A stretch of 64,000 bases of DNA from Elysia chlorotica (GCA_003991915.1 RQTK01001120.1:10916-74915), one strand, 5' to 3'. Positions 1-14,700 are shown, numbered from the stretch's first letter. Numbers and translations are program-made. Notes: a model not told the origin generated them from the sequence alone.

Positions 1-63
<63 letters not shown>
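1..63. repeat. (AAT)n microsatellite at window edge
   Basis: Perfect AAT repeat running in from the window edge, so its true start is unknown. Confidence 0.95.
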
Positions 64-65
<2 letters not shown>

Positions 66-1663
66 ATAGTTTTTCTATCGCGCATAACCACTACACAAAG
101 GTGGTGCTCTATGCGCGTAATTGGGCACTTGGGCATGCTTTTTACAGTTCTCAAATACAAATCTGTTCAAATCAATTGTAAGGTCGACACTACTTTACTT
201 TTTTTTCTTAACTACAAAACTGCAATCAAATCCAAACCGCTCCACCCTAAAACCTCAAATTTTACAGTAAAATTACAAATGCGCCAGATAATTATGAGAG
301 TTATAAAACTAATAACACCAACGCCTAATCAATTTTAAATCAATCAATGTTACCAACCATAATAATAAATCCATCTTATTATCACCGCGAGTACCGGTCG
401 GAAATCTATTGAATAGTTATAGAAAAAATGAGGTGTGTTCAACAGTAAAAAGTAAAAAGGATTTTTCAGAAAGCTCACTCACTCTACAAGGTTTTTAAAA
501 TTTTTTCTCCGATTCATGATCATCATCATCATAGGTCATCATAGATTAAATTTGATATCATAAAAAAGTGCCATGACATGTTTTTCCTTTTCAGAGAATA
601 CACAGCAGAATGTACATAAATGATCTAAGATTTTTCTTACCAAGGACAGTAATACAGAATTACAGAAATACATAATAATTATTATGAATGGATTGTAATG
701 TAAATGGAATTTTTTATTGAATTTGAACGTTTTAATTTCAGCATTAAAAAAACCCAACTTTTCCGACATAGTTAACCCTTACATTGGCAAGGATATAACC
801 GACTAGGCTTAGGCCTAGCTGGGTGTAGATCTATATCTAAATAGACATAATATTTTGTACTTATTCATTTTGGAAATATAATGCTCATTTTCGTGCCCGA
901 TACCGAATGCTCATTAATTACGATTGTATTTGTATTTTTTCCGTTTTAAGAACGGGGTCTCGACGTGTGATAAATATAATTTCCTTGCAATTTTTTACTT
1001 TGTAAAAGTATATACTTTGAAGTAATATAATTTTAAGTTTACTTTTAGCACACTTCTCATTTACAGTGTACATTTAATCCTCCAACTCTGTCTATACCAC
1101 AATACCCACGAATAATGATGCTATACGCTTTTTAGCGGAAGGGCCGAAATATGCGATACATTAGACAAGTGTCATAGATTTACGTGGGTATAATCATTCT
1201 TATGACAGAAAAATGTCAAAAAAAAATAAAGAAAAATTATTAGAAATAGGAATAAAAAAAATAAACGATAAAACAAGCCAAGTGTTTAAGATGATTTCCT
1301 TCGAGGGTTTCTCACAGCCAGGTACATTGTACCTCTTTCTAAAGATATGGATTTTGAAGAGACATACTTTTGAATTTTAGCACAGTTCAAATCCATCTGG
1401 AATCCTCCAGCTCTTCCGATTCCACAATATCCACTAATTTCGTGGGTTCTCAACTAGTTGAATGTAATATTATATGTACAATCATCTCGACAACCATACA
1501 CAGTCAGTACTGAGTGAAGCGATGGGTTTCAACTTTCATTGTTTTCGATGATCAGAACAAGCGGTGAACAATGCTTTCTAGTTTCACTTTCTTTAAAGCT
1601 TAATCTAAGCATTGAGCTTGTAAAGTGAGACACACCGATTGACACCCCCCAAAAAAAAACAAA

Positions 1664-1695
<32 letters not shown>

Positions 1696-2599
1696 CAAAA
1701 CAACAACAACAAAAACAACAACAAAACAACAACAACAACAACAACAACAACAAAAACAACAACAACAAAAAACAAAATTAAAAGTGATCAGAAAACAAAA
1801 AAACAACAACCCTCCAAAAATACAAAACACAAAACAAAAACGAACAAACGAACAAAAACAAAAAAGCAAACACAAATAAAACAAAAACAAAACGCACACA
1901 TTTACTCATTACATCCTGTCAGTGTGCATGCTATTGATAGGAAGAGCTACCGCGTCCTTAGTATATTCCGTAAGTGAAAGATGGGCTGTAGGAATAAAAC
2001 AAAAAGCCTAGAACATGTTTTTACTAAGGTTCAAAGAAGGAAAATTTTCCCCTCGGAATCTTTCTCTTTTTGCACTCTCTGGTATAATTTTGAAGCAAAC
2101 TTGCTTACGTTTGCGAGATTTAGGGTAGTAAGTACAACATCGGTATAAATTTAAATCCCGGGCCGAGATTAATTTTTAAAGTTCTAAAAAGTACGTCTAG
2201 TCCTGGTTTTAAGTATTGGCACCTTTGCACGCTCTAAACCACTCTGTCACATTTTTAATGACTAGACATATCGCATCATTTAACATTACCCACTCGTTTG
2301 CGGACGCTACTGCTTAGTAAGGTAGCAAAAACGTTCAAATACAGCTCATGCTTATGTATTAAATCCCTACCCGTGCTTGTTGGTCAATTCAGTGAATGAT
2401 ACCTGCTAATTTGTTTATTTGTGTTACACAAGGTTTTAATGGCCTTGAATCGAGTTATAAAGAACAACTCGTCACCCAGTCAAATTGCCGAACTTCTAAA
2501 GATAAGTTTAAATAATTTAAGATAGTTTTTTTTAAACCAAGGAACAAATGAGAGTTGTTTCATTACAATGCAGTATAGTCTAGAATGCACAGTGTACGT
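64..2599. other. AT-rich non-coding stretch
   Basis: No exon-like frame or domain is visible. A low-complexity tract of CAAAA and CAA units runs from about 1,640 to 1,890; the open frames over it on both strands come from the repeat. Confidence 0.6.
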
Positions 2600-2767
2600 T
2601 AAAAAATAGGAAGTGGCTATTTTCCCGGTAACCGGGCAAATAGCCAAAAGGCTATTCCTCCGGTAACCGGACAAATAGCCAAAAGGCTATCCTCTGGCTA
2701 TTCCTCCGGCAGTCTTGATTTGGAATTTTTTGATGATCCAACTATTACTATTAGGCCTATTTATAAT

Positions 2768-2828
<61 letters not shown>

Positions 2829-3171
2829 ATCCCTAACTGTACCCCTTTCCCCCCTCTCTCTCTACCACAAGCGTGAAGTCGACTATAGATCTACACTAGA
2901 TCTGCTATAGGCCTAATAGATATACTCTCCATTACTTAGATCTAGGGTTGGAGAAGCTAGTAAGGCACAGTAGAAAAAAGCGAGAACAGCGAGGGGTAGT
3001 AAAAATAGATCGGGGAAACCCATGAAAACAAAAGTGCCGTCCTGTTGCTTTAACACGCCACAATTTTTTCTTGATCTCCGTAGACGCCAAGATTCCAATC
3101 CAAGACTCCCGGAGGAATAGCCATTTGGCTATTTGTCCGGTTACCGGGTAAATAGCCACTTTCTAAAAAAT
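2600..3171. mobile_element. Foldback / MITE-like inverted-repeat element
   Basis: The segment about 2,600-2,735 reappears in inverted orientation at about 3,080-3,171, with extra copies of its modules in the left arm. The shared core contains a short hairpin (ATAGCC, four A, GGCTAT) and a near-palindrome (CCGGTAACCGG). In the left arm the hairpin module is repeated with a 35-bp period (starting 2,637 and 2,672). A (TC)n tract at about 2,771-2,826 lies between the arms. No coding capacity is seen. A non-autonomous DNA transposon or foldback element is the likeliest reading; I could not define target-site duplications, so the family is open. Confidence 0.6.
2771..2826. repeat. (TC)n microsatellite
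   Basis: Pure TC dinucleotide run inside the foldback element, between its arms. Confidence 0.95.
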
Positions 3172-3837
3172 ATTCACCAGCTAACGCACACACAAACCTA
3201 GGACGTCTCAGTCTAGAGTAAAATCGTATTTCTGTTCCTATAGTCGTGATACACATTTTGACTTTTATCTCACTGACAGCAGAATAACAAAGTGTGGCGT
3301 ACAAGGGGCATCCAAGCACAAAAAGGTCGTAGCTAGTCAGGCTACCTACTATGTACAGTAATAGCCAAGGACAGGTAGGAGATTCCATTTCAGAGATGAC
3401 ATCAGATGACAATACCGCTATTTCTTGTGATGTCTCTTACTGACCTACACCCCTCCTCTTCTACCACTGACTCTGTTCCAAAATCTTAAAGAACAGACGT
3501 CTGTGTGTCAGTCTCAATTTCTCCTGTCTACGGAAGGAGTAGCTACTGCAATTTAAGGGGCTTACATTGATCTAATTCTTGTTGGGTATCCTTCCAGTGA
3601 CGAATCTGGACACACTTGTGGAAGGCCTTGGTTCAGCAGCATCAAGTGATGGCGTCCAGCAAGTTCCAAAGTCTGAGGTCCCGGTTATATTAACTACATG
3701 TACATTGATTAGAGACACGAATTGAGTATTACATTATCCTGTAATCCTGGTATATCACATGATTCACATTTACTGACATTTATTATACACAAGTAGTCCT
3801 GCCATCATAATTTACAGTCAAAAGCTATTTACGATGT

Positions 3838-3955
3838 TCCTACAAGAACCCCATACAGAAACGGGGGCACCAATTGACCAACTGGGATTCGAACCAGGGA
3901 TCTACATCCTGTCAAGCAGCTAGCCCACTTCTCGACTGAGCTATCTGCAATCCTG
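3838..3955 (-). mobile_element. tRNA-derived SINE (head plus short body)
   Basis: Read on the minus strand the segment starts with an A-box-like GATAGCTCAGTCG (near 3,945) and, some 50 bases on, a B-box GGTTCGAATCCC (near 3,895), the spacing of an RNA polymerase III tRNA promoter. The stems do not close as a clean cloverleaf and the sequence runs on into a non-tRNA body, so a SINE head is more likely than a tRNA gene. Its head differs from the SINE family found at 17.6 and 29.4 kb. Confidence 0.6.
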
Positions 3956-6900
3956 CCTTGTGTATGCTACCATACTGTTAGGTATTAGTTTTCAGAGTTA
4001 GGAAATGCTGTTAAAATTTATTTCAGATCAAGTAGTTTATAAAGTGTTTTTTTAAATCTTATATTAATTTTTTTATTATATTATGGGATGTTAGAAGAGA
4101 AATACAAGATCCTAATTATAAAAAAATATTTTGCCATGGATCGCGAATGCACATGAACTAGAGTAGCCACGCGGTAGCGAAGGGAGCTAACTGTACAAAC
4201 AAAACCTACAAGTCTTTACTGCCATTCGTGCCCTTTTAAACTTTTAAACCTTGGTATTGGCAGAACTATTATCGCTTCTGCTATAGTAGTGTATCGGCAT
4301 GATTACGTTAAAGGTGTGCCCTAATCCAAATTTTTAGCATAAATAAAGATGACCGAGTTAAAACGTTATATGTCCGAACGGAAGATCGCGTGTCAGATTT
4401 CCTCTATCAATCTATAACCAAGCTGCCATGCCTTACAACGCTTGTTTTCCTTTTTTAGAAGGAGGGATTACTTCCTACGAAATAGACATTTTTAATCCCT
4501 CTTAAAAAAAATAGTGACCCATGTCACCTTACTGACATCCTTAAAACACAAATATAATGTTTCATAGTCGGAGATATGTAATATTCCTAGATATAAAAAG
4601 AAAAGAAAAGAAAAAAAAAGAAACGAAACAGTGGAAGACTAAGAAATGATCAGCAGAGTTAATAGTTAAAGCTGGCCATTGTATCTCTGTTTGTCTGTCC
4701 ATCTGTTTGTCTGCTTACCTGTCTGCCTGTATCTGTTTGTTTGTCTGCTCTCTCTTTTACTTGTTTTCCTTTCTCTCGCTCCTCTTGTGTGTCCTTCTTT
4801 TCTTCAGGACCTCTCAATCTTTATCTCAAAATAGAATAGATTGATTTTCTTACAAAAACTGTAACTCCCCCAAAATCCACATAGGGTTTCTAAAAGACGA
4901 ACGGAAAATAATTGACTTGAAAGTTTTGGCTTCAACAAGGAACAAATCCGCATTAATAATCAAATTAAAAAAGTTTGAAAGTCTAATTTTAAAACAAAAA
5001 GCGTCTAATAACGTTTGAGAGACATGCTCGAACTGTTCCGTGCCTGTCCGATAAAGACAGAAGTCGTCTGGACTGAACATGCGACATATTTACCTTGCGT
5101 ATGCATTGCACGTAATCTGTGTACCTTTTGTAAGATTGCAGGTGCGTAAACATGTGGTACAAACTAAGGAAATTCGAAAAAAAAAATTCCAAAGAGAGAA
5201 TGGATTACGCAGACGTGGTGAGCGGTCTCCCGTTTCACGTTTCATGTTTCAAGTTTGTAGCAGGCCAGCAAGTTTTTCAGTGGGCCCATTTTGTAGTTCG
5301 ATGATGGGCGGAGATCCATTTAAACCCGTTGATTGTGACGTAGGCAACAGCTTGTCCACCGACTAGAATCGGTGACTGGGCAGCTGTACTTTAAGTCGAT
5401 GTGAACGATGTCATTAAACATATATGCATAGTGGGTCTCACCCTTACTTGCAAACCTTGCTAGCCGGCACCACCACTCCAACACAGCTAAAATAAGTGAA
5501 ACATAATAATCATTCGCATATCAGAGACTAAAATAAGCTCACATAATTATTATCATAAGGGTGAGTCGGCCACAATCGTCAATTTTATTGCACGTAATTG
5601 TAACAGTTTTCAAATCAAACAAAGTAACATTATTAAACAATACCCACAACATCATCATCATAACAACCCTAACCTATATGACAGAAAGGAAAATAAGGAC
5701 ACACAACTCTTCATCAAATTTGATAAAACGTAAATTGTGTTTATTCATTTTCGTAAGAAAACAACTCTAACCACTAAAGGTATTCCATCTTGAGAAACAT
5801 TTTTTATATCATGTGCATAGAAATCGGATAAAGAAATAGAGGGAGAAATCTAGTCACTGTTGTTGTTTCGTTGGATAGAAAGAGTGTATTGGGCAGACAT
5901 AAAGAGTTATTTTTCCCTTTTTTCAACTCTTATCATGAGCCCCAGGGAAATAACTAAAGTGTTTTTCACTCTAGCAAACAAATGTTAATCTAAATTATAA
6001 ATACGTTTGTCTTGATACTGGTAGGGGATACTGAAAAATCTACACATTTTTTCCACGAAGGCCAGAAATTGAAACGTCTAAGACGGCCGCCATCTTTGGC
6101 ATCTAAATCGCCTACATTGAATCACTCCTATCTCGATGTCATACTTTCATGAACAGTTTTCAAAAAAAAAAAATCTTTGGTATGTTTTAAGAAGTAAAAT
6201 GGAACATTATTTAGTTTAAAAAAAGGAAATAAAACATCATGCTCAACAAATTCGTATTTAAATCCAATACATTTGCCAAACTAAGGAAAAAAAAATCAGT
6301 GCCGTTGTTTTCAACCGAGAGCAATGAATAACCAAAGCAGATAATTTGCATGCGTATAAGACAATAAAAATAAGTGACAATCATTAAAGAACTTAGTGAA
6401 AATAATCCTCACCTCAGTTATAGAATATCCCATCTCGTTTCTGAAGGACTCCAAATTGTAAAACCTATAATACTTCAGAAATGAGATAGGGCTTTATGCA
6501 ACTTACGCAACATAATGTTGCACTAGAAAAATAAACCGGTTTACAAGTATTCGGGATGAAATCTTAAGGAAAAATCAAATACGGTGTTTTACAGTGGTAC
6601 ATTAAGAAAAGGACACGTTACCAAAAGAACACACAACTTTTCATTGATAATAAAATGTCAATAAAATAATACACTGTTACAGTGTAAACGCTGAAATCAC
6701 AACACACATGGATTAAAGACCAAACCAAACATTAATATATCTATTAATACATAGAAATCATATTTTCCACCATTCTCACAATCCGCACCTCTTTAATTCT
6801 TACTAATGAAACACAATGTAATTTATGGCTCTAATAAAATGTATCTAAGTCAACACAAACAGGTTAACACTTTAGCTATATCACTAGTTTTATATTATAC

Positions 6901-7259
6901 AGAATTATTTATCTCATGTTTTCCCCCTAATAATTATTGTTCTGTATCTGTGGTTCTCTGCCTATTTCTCATATAATAATTACAATTCAATATAAGACTC
7001 GTATCGACGTAAAGCTATGTTTCGCTTTTTTGAACGTCCATTTTTTACTATCCTGCCTTTGACAAATTTCGGTCTCTACAATCCACTAAGCAATCATACG
7101 TCTTTGCTATCTTGTCTTTGTTGCTCTCCAACCTTGACGGGCTTCTACGTAACTATCCTATCGTTGCTGAGCTTGCTGCTCTCTGATCCACCCAACAGCC
7201 AGACGCCTCAACTGTCCTGTCTTTCGTGACGTTGCCATCCTCCAATCTATGTATCACAG
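3956..7259. other. AT-rich flank downstream of the sushi/GCC gene
   Basis: No convincing exon seen. It contains an imperfect inverted repeat (6,429-6,446 against 6,473-6,491). The last few hundred bases before 7,260 would be the 3' UTR of the minus-strand sushi/GCC gene; no clear AATAAA close to the stop was found on that strand. Confidence 0.5.
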
Positions 7260-7357
7260 TCACACGCCTGTGGCCCAACACAACCAGAGAACAAACCAAC
7301 CAAGCAGGATGGACAGAGGCGAAAGCTTATCTGCGGTTCTGGCGTTGCCGTCTGTAC
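7260..7357 (-). CDS. Sushi/GCC gene exon 8 (C-terminal hydrophobic tail)
   Basis: After acceptor CTTATAG it encodes 31 residues ending in a Leu/Trp-rich hydrophobic tail (ILLGWFVLWLCW) and a TGA at 7,260-7,262. This is the expected layout of a GPI-attachment signal. Confidence 0.75.
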
Positions 7358-8653
7358 CTATAAGAACATGGAGATCAGTCGAATAATGTCTCTTAGAGCC
7401 TATTAATAGCTGTTACCTTTCTAGAAAAAAAATACTAACAAAAAAAAAACTTGTTTAAAAAAAATCAATATTCACCAATTTCTTCTTTCTGTGTCTAAGC
7501 TAAATTAAGATAAGATAATAAGATATGATAATTCTCTGTCAACTCCTCAAGAGGTATTTTAAATGAAATGCTTAAGCACATTACACTAAAACAGGAATCA
7601 GAAAAAAAGCAAACATATAAATATTACAGAAAGGCAGAATTATGAATATATATATCCCATATTTCTTCCCTTTTCCCTTCCGCCCCCCCCCCTTTCTCTC
7701 TATTCTTCTCATCTTCGTTTATAATCCCTTTGTATCTACAGTTACATCGTAGATCAGTATGGTTAAACAAAAAAGGTAGCTAAAAACGCCTTCAAACTGC
7801 GGGTGGTAAAGCAAAAGTTAGTTCCCCTGTACCTCTCAACCCTATAGATGTAGGTATATTCCTCGCTGAACTGATAGTTTACTAAACCTCGCGAATCTAA
7901 ATTTCTTTTGATAAAAATGATGGCATACATTCTGAGATGTTTTTACGACGAAATGTCTTATTGCGCTGGCCTCATATCAAAAAGCCCTTTCTCAATGTAT
8001 CGAAACCTGAAGCTTATTGTGGTGAGTGCCCACCTGTAACACTATCCATGTCCATGACGCGTTGAGACAGGTCCGGCGGCTGATTTGGACCTATCCTAAC
8101 CGCCAGGTTCCCATGCTTGTCCACTGACAGGGTTGGGCACAGGATCACAGCATAGGATCTGCCACACAATGATACAAGTTTAAAAAATAAATAGTGTAAA
8201 AAAAAAAAAACACCATTAGAACTTTAAAATTATCAGAGAATAGTTTTTTAATCATTGATGTAACAAAAGCTTGAGTGACATGTGACCTATGTTTTCTGCT
8301 AAACATGTGACCTATGTTTTCTGTTGGTTTAAGGGTAAGTCATGTATTCTGGACTTATACGATCCAAACAATAGAAAAAGAAAAAGAAAAGCTTTTAAAA
8401 GGAGACGCAGAAGCACGCCACACCCTGCTCAATATCCCACGGTCGGCATTGACTGTAGGCGTGCGGCAAAGAGAAATCATCCCCCCCCCCCCCCAACGAA
8501 AACTTGAAGAAGTTACGGTACCAAATCCAATCGTTGCATTGCTTACTACGCGTCTCCTCTTGAAGATAATGTTGGGTGGAACTAGGATTACCGAAATATT
8601 CTCCGGTGCGAAGCACAGGACAAACGAGTTCAATGACACCCAAGTGTCTGTCT

Positions 8654-8706
<53 letters not shown>

Positions 8707-11700
8707 CCTTTCGTGACATTTCCATGCATAAAAATGATACTGACTACAAATGAAGGGTTCAAATGCAAATTCCTTACCAACCAAAATGCTAGTTCTATAA
8801 TTAATACATGATATTTAAGGTAGTTAGCGTACCCATCCCGCCCCTTAGAGCGGATGATGCTCCAGATGGTCCTGTTGGTGAGTGACCTGAGGGCAGGGCA
8901 CATGTTGCACGACTCCTGGAGTGGACGGTCGTTGTAGAAGCCGGCGGGGCAGGGCTGGCACCGCTTGCGGTCTTGGTCCAGGTAATGGCCAAGAGAACAG
9001 CCTCCTAAAACATGCAATGGGTGCATGAATAGTATTTCACACTGAAAGCAAGCCTTTGGCATTTTTTCTTCTAGAGAAGAGCGCACTTGAGCAGTAGTTA
9101 CATATTAAAAGCAGACTCTTGGCATTCATTTCATTAAAAATTGATAAAGTTCTACTAATTGATAAAGTTATGTTGCCGCTCTAACTGAGCAGAGAAAAAA
9201 AATGACATTCCAACAACTTCCACTCTTGCGTGACTGTCTTTCTTTAATTACACTGGATTTCATAAAATGAAAGCCACCACAATCACTACCAACGGTATAT
9301 AGATCGTTCGTGGTCGTGATTAAATTCGGGGATAAACAAGAAGAGAATGCATATAATAATTAAAGTGATTTTGATTTTACACTTTGCCAGATAAAGCTGT
9401 TACTTATCTTACATCATAGCAATACCTTGCATTTTCAGATATGGAAAGTGTTTTCAAATTTTACTTAGTACGTGTCAAAGCTGCTTACGGCAGGCAAGAC
9501 GGTCGGCTTCATTGATAACACCCAATGACCCTTTTGGACACTTCAGGAGCAGACCGGATAGCACGCTCGTATCCACGCCCGTTAAATGTTGGATCTTGTC
9601 TTTAAACAGTGGTTCCACCTTCTCTCGTACTTTATACAAACCCCATCCACTCATATCATCTTCCAAGGGTAGTTGTATCTTCACAAACATCTGTTGGATT
9701 AGAAATATTACAACGCTGTCTTACTACACTGTAATAGAATTATGATACAGAGAAGCAGGCCAACAACTATAGAGGAGCTAGACCTAGGTTTGTGGCTGTC
9801 CCTTTCTACACTGTAATAGTAAAGACTTTCAGACTGTTCCCCCTTAAAAGCCAATGACAGCTTTTGCAAAAATATTTGTTTTGTGATTTTATGAATATAA
9901 TTAATTTTTTTAAAGCTTTCAAAGTTATGGTTGCATGAAACAACGTGAAGCCAAAAACAGTGTGCCAAAAATGTTTCGATGTGACAGACGTGACGGTCTA
10001 TGTTGCTGCGGAAAGCTGTCAATCTGTGAAAGATTTTGTGCTGCTCAAACAACATGAAACACTACCTCATGATAAATCACTATGAATATGAGTTATTTGA
10101 AGCTGCAAACTAAATGTTAATGTTTGTTAAAGGTCTAAAAAAATTTAAATTGAAAGTTCCCTAACAAAGGAAACAATTTTTAGTATGGTATGAGTGGGAA
10201 TGCAGTCTGAGAAAAATAATACATAAAGAGCTAAATCTTTTTACCTTGGGTTTGTCAGAAAAAAACTCCGAAAAAACATACCTGCGGACCGTTGAATCCA
10301 AACTTCTTTGCGCCCTCGACTTTTTTGCTCTCCTCGCAATTTTTCGAGACCACAACCCCTGTACACGCCGCTAGAGCTGGATCACTTGCACAGAAACTGG
10401 CGATTTATGGCGGAAAACAGATAAGCTCATAGTTGTACTAGATAGCTGCATCCAAAATTACATTTCTCAACACTTTAATTTCGACAGGGGTTTAAAACTC
10501 GCTTTCACCATACTTTCACATTGTTTATAATTAATAATTTACGGCCCCGAAGATGTAATCATGTAGCGACTTACATGGGCTGCTCTGTTAATGCCAGAGA
10601 GAGTAGAAGAGGACTGCCACATATAAAAAAGGGTAGATACCAGAGCCGACGGCTCAAAACGCGGACCCGTTATCAAGAACAGGCAGGATTTGCCCTAGGC
10701 CGTTACGACAGGGGTTAACACTCTCGCCTTGATCTACACAGCCATTCAAGGTGCAGAAGCACGATATGACACTCATGCGTAAGATCACTAGAAAGGCCAA
10801 CAGTTAACGAATAAGGGCACAATGAACTGTATTCGGCACTATTATCTCCACAATCTTTTTTTTTTTAGTATCTGGAGAAAAAAAAAAGAATAATATATCT
10901 ATGTTTGTTCATGAAAGCATTTTTTAATGTTTAACCGAAAAAAATTCACACACTTAAAAATATCTAGGCATATTTTTTTGTTGCTACTTTTTGCTCGCTG
11001 TGACATTGTTTATGCACACGCTCCAATGCTAGCATGTACCGGGAGTGAGTAGTGTTCACCAAATCAACTGTTTGCCGCGACGAAATTAGATTCTCGAAGT
11101 TTCGAGAATGTGCTCATGGTTCTTTTAGACTCCGAGGAGAGGAGGCTTTGATCGTTATGAACATGTGAGCTAGAATCTACACGTTTGTAGAACTTTCTTG
11201 TATACGCTAAGAAGGCCTTAAGAGTTCTATATATCTGTGTCTTGTGTATATAAGAGAAGAGCGGGGTAGAGTGATACGATTTGTGGACGTTTTGTAGAAA
11301 GAGGAGTGTTTATACCATGATCGTTTTGTGACATCTTGCCGCAGTGAGATCTCCTATTTCGCTATTGTTTAGATCTATTATAGATGTAAATATAATGTCA
11401 AGTACTCATTAGATCTAGCCGTTGTTGAGTTGTATTCTTAATCCCCAGACAAGATGCTGTTAATAAGGTTTAATTATTGTCTTTCTTCAAAGGATTTCTA
11501 GTATTCATTATATTATTAATGTTGACAAGATAGTGTGTCAGTGTGTCCGAGTCTACAGGAATCACAATCATTCAACAATTGATCCGAAACATGTGCGCGC
11601 TTTATTGAGTCAGCGTCACACCGGGGGCTTGTCCGGGATGGATCAAGTTTGTTTTAAGATCTAGATTCAGGTTAGAACCGTGATTGTACTTCGAGTGGAT

Positions 11701-14700
11701 AATTTAATTTTTGGACTGGACTGTAAGTAGATCGATAACATTATTGGACCTAAATTTGAATTTTCAATATTTGACATCAAGTCGTGATTATGTTGGAAAC
11801 TTTATCAAGATATTCTGCGGAGGCGGATGCGTTACACTTCACAGGGGATGACAGAAGAAAGTGTACCGTATTAAGAAAGATTGAATGAAGAACAATTATT
11901 CAATATTTAGAGAAGGAGAAAGGAGATATGATGCAACCAGAAAAAGGCTGATCTTATTTAAGGACAATCGGAATCTGAGCGCCATTCAAATTTGAAAAGT
12001 TGTGACTACAATCAAGTAGTAGCAGTGCGCACAGCCTCACTGCCTTCTTTTGTGGACCGAAAAATGATTTTGACAGTTGGCTCTTACAGTTCCAAAGGTT
12101 TACAGAGACTAGCGAGTAGCCACAAGAGACATGACCTGCGTATGTATCTGCATTGCTGACTAGGCGAGCACTGGACTATTTTTTGTAGATTGTTACAGAG
12201 GAAGCTAAAGTTTATAAAAGCATCACGTTGGCATTGCAGAAGCTGTAAAACCTTACAGAAAAATGGATATCATATGATGTTTCGTCAATGCAGACAAGAA
12301 GAGGGAGAGAACCCTAGCATGTTCGTCGTAAGGCTCCAACCTTATCTTGAGAAATAGATAATGCTGTCGAAGACAATAGAGGAGTTCGAAGATCTTCGAG
12401 ATTATTTTCGGAGAGAAAAAGCTAAAATCTCTGAATCAACTGTCGAAGAAAAAAGATGCATTTATGACAGCGAGAAATAGGCACATAAGCAGTGAGAAAA
12501 CAACCTTGAGCAGTAATGGATCTACAAAGTATGAAAACAACAAAAGTCAGAATCAACTTTCTTGTTTTAAGTGTAAGCAGATTGGACAAAGTGTTGTAGA
12601 TTGTAAATCAGATACAACGGAATATGATAGGTGCTACAGATGTAACAAGATGGAGCATATTAGTAAGAGTTGTCCTCAAACTAACCCCAAGAAAGCAGCA
12701 CCAGACGTAGTGAGTGAGTGAGTGAGTGAGTTTGTTTCCACGGCACGTCGGCACGGTAACGACTATGTTGTGCCCATGATTTCCTAAGCCAGTTAATGCA
12801 TTATACTAGTAGCAACGGTGACTCCTTTATCTCTCTGATTAGTAAAAGCATAAAAATTGTGCGTAAAATTAAAGGGTATATACAGTAGTTTAAAAGATCC
12901 ATGTGTAGGATTATCACATTTAAATTTTTTATATACACTAATGTAGTTCAGGTAGCTTAGTAGGCGCTGAGGACTAACATAAGTAAATATGCTCTCTATT
13001 TTCTTGGAATCCAGGTACAAATTTCTTTCCCGGTAAAAAAAAAAAACGGAAAATCAACCAGAATGTGACTAATGGACAGTTGCAGGTTTGACAGAGTGGA
13101 GGCTCTTCGCCTCTCAAAAGAAAGGTGTGAGTAAGATGAGAATGTCCAAGACAGATTCGATCGAGTACCACCTAGTCTCGTCGTCTAGCCTGAAAAATTC
13201 CTGCCCAGTGACCAAAATATGGTTGGACACAGTGTAATTTGTTAGTTGCCATGTTGTTCCATCGCGCTTTCCAGTTTTGTCTTATAAACATGTGTATAAT
13301 TGGCTTTGCATCTGATGCTGGTATATGCACCTGAGTAGGTTCAAGTTCGAGCCCAATTTTGGCGAGCTCATCAGCCATTTCCTTTCCTCAATTCCAACAT
13401 GGCTGGGAATCCAGCAAAGAACAATTTTTAAACATTTTTCGGTAGTTTCTGAATTTTTTCCAATATTCAAAGAGCTTTTGGATTTTTTTTACCTGAGAGG
13501 CGAGTCAGAGAGGATTAAAAACTTTTTTCTTTTCCTGAGGTGGAAACAGTGACGAGTGCCATGCACAGGGCAACTGCCTCTGCTGTAAATATTGAAGCCT
13601 TCGCACTCACCCCGCAGCATTTATCTGATGAGGATGAGTGGCAGGCAGCTCCGACACAGGTCTCATCTTTAGACCCGTCAGTGAAAAGTAGTTGGGGGGA
13701 AAACAGGGTGAAAAGCAGCATTGTCAGGGTGATATTTTAGATTGACTGCATATTATTGTAAGGATAGTTTGTCTCTTCTTTTTGACAAGGATGGTTCGTC
13801 TGCAGCTATGTAAAGGCTTTCAATCGACGTGGTATGAAAGTCTCCTAGGCTGAGATACAGTACTTGGTGGTGTATAGTGTCTACCATTTTTTATAAGAGC
13901 CATACACTACGCTGTCGTACTAGAGTTTAAATGGAACCCGGATAAAGTTTTAATGAGATTGAGTTTTTTTTTGACACTTGTTTTTCAGATTTTTCATGTG
14001 GGGGATAAAAAAGAGATTTTCGCCAAGTATAACGCCTACAAATTTGGCTTCTTCTTCAACAGGAATTCTTTGGATGCGGCAGATGTAGAGATCAGGATCA
14101 CTGTGTAATTTCGTTTTTATTACAAAAATGACTTGCTGTCGTTTTCTTAGGAGATATTTTAAAGCCCACTTCCTGAAGAGCGTTGAGCTGCAGTTGGAGT
14201 TGCGCTCTATGGTTGGAATTGAAGACGCTCTGTAGCGGTCGACAAAATCGTCTAGCATAATGAGCAGTTAACATTGTTTTTCAATGTCTCGGTTATTGAA
14301 TAAATTTGTATGCCAAAAAGATTGGAGAGAGAACGATGTCTTGAGGAACCCCTGCTCCTGCTCGAAAGAGTCAGACAGAGATGATCCGACTTTTACTTGA
14401 AACTGTCGATTAGCCATGACATTTTTAATGAAGATGGGTAGGTTACCCTCGAATCCCATATTTTTAAGGTTTTTAAGTATTCCATACTTCCAGGTTGTAT
14501 CATAAGATTTTTCAAGGTCAAAGAAGACAGCGACCATGTATTGGTTATAGATGAAAGCTTCTCTAATAAATGTTTCAAGGCGGATCAAGTGATCCGTAGT
14601 ACGTCTTTTTGCTCTAAATCCACACTGGAAGTTNNNNNNNNNNNNNNNNNNNNNNNNNNNNNNNNNNNNNNNNNNNNNNNNNNNNNNNNNNNNNNNNNNN

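Larger units (their letters stand above)
10999..12720 (+). mobile_element. LTR retrotransposon fossil (5' LTR plus gag-region remnant)
   Basis: A 622-base LTR-like segment is followed by a primer-binding site and about 1 kb of gag-like sequence that ends in two CCHC zinc knuckles near 12,555-12,690. It looks like the Gypsy superfamily. No protease, reverse transcriptase, integrase or 3' LTR follows in the window. It is broken, with several breaks in the gag region, so it is an old copy. It lies in intron 3 of the sushi/GCC gene, antisense to it. Confidence 0.7.

Noticed and set aside
1639-1977. 112-codon plus-strand frame
   Set aside because: Asn/Gln/Lys/Thr runs from a CAA/CAAAA low-complexity tract.
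3880-3955. A functional tRNA gene, minus strand
   Set aside because: A- and B-boxes are present but the arms do not pair into a clean cloverleaf and the sequence continues as a SINE body.
5079-5366. 95-codon plus-strand frame
   Set aside because: No domain or splice evidence; the surroundings look like non-coding repeat-type DNA.
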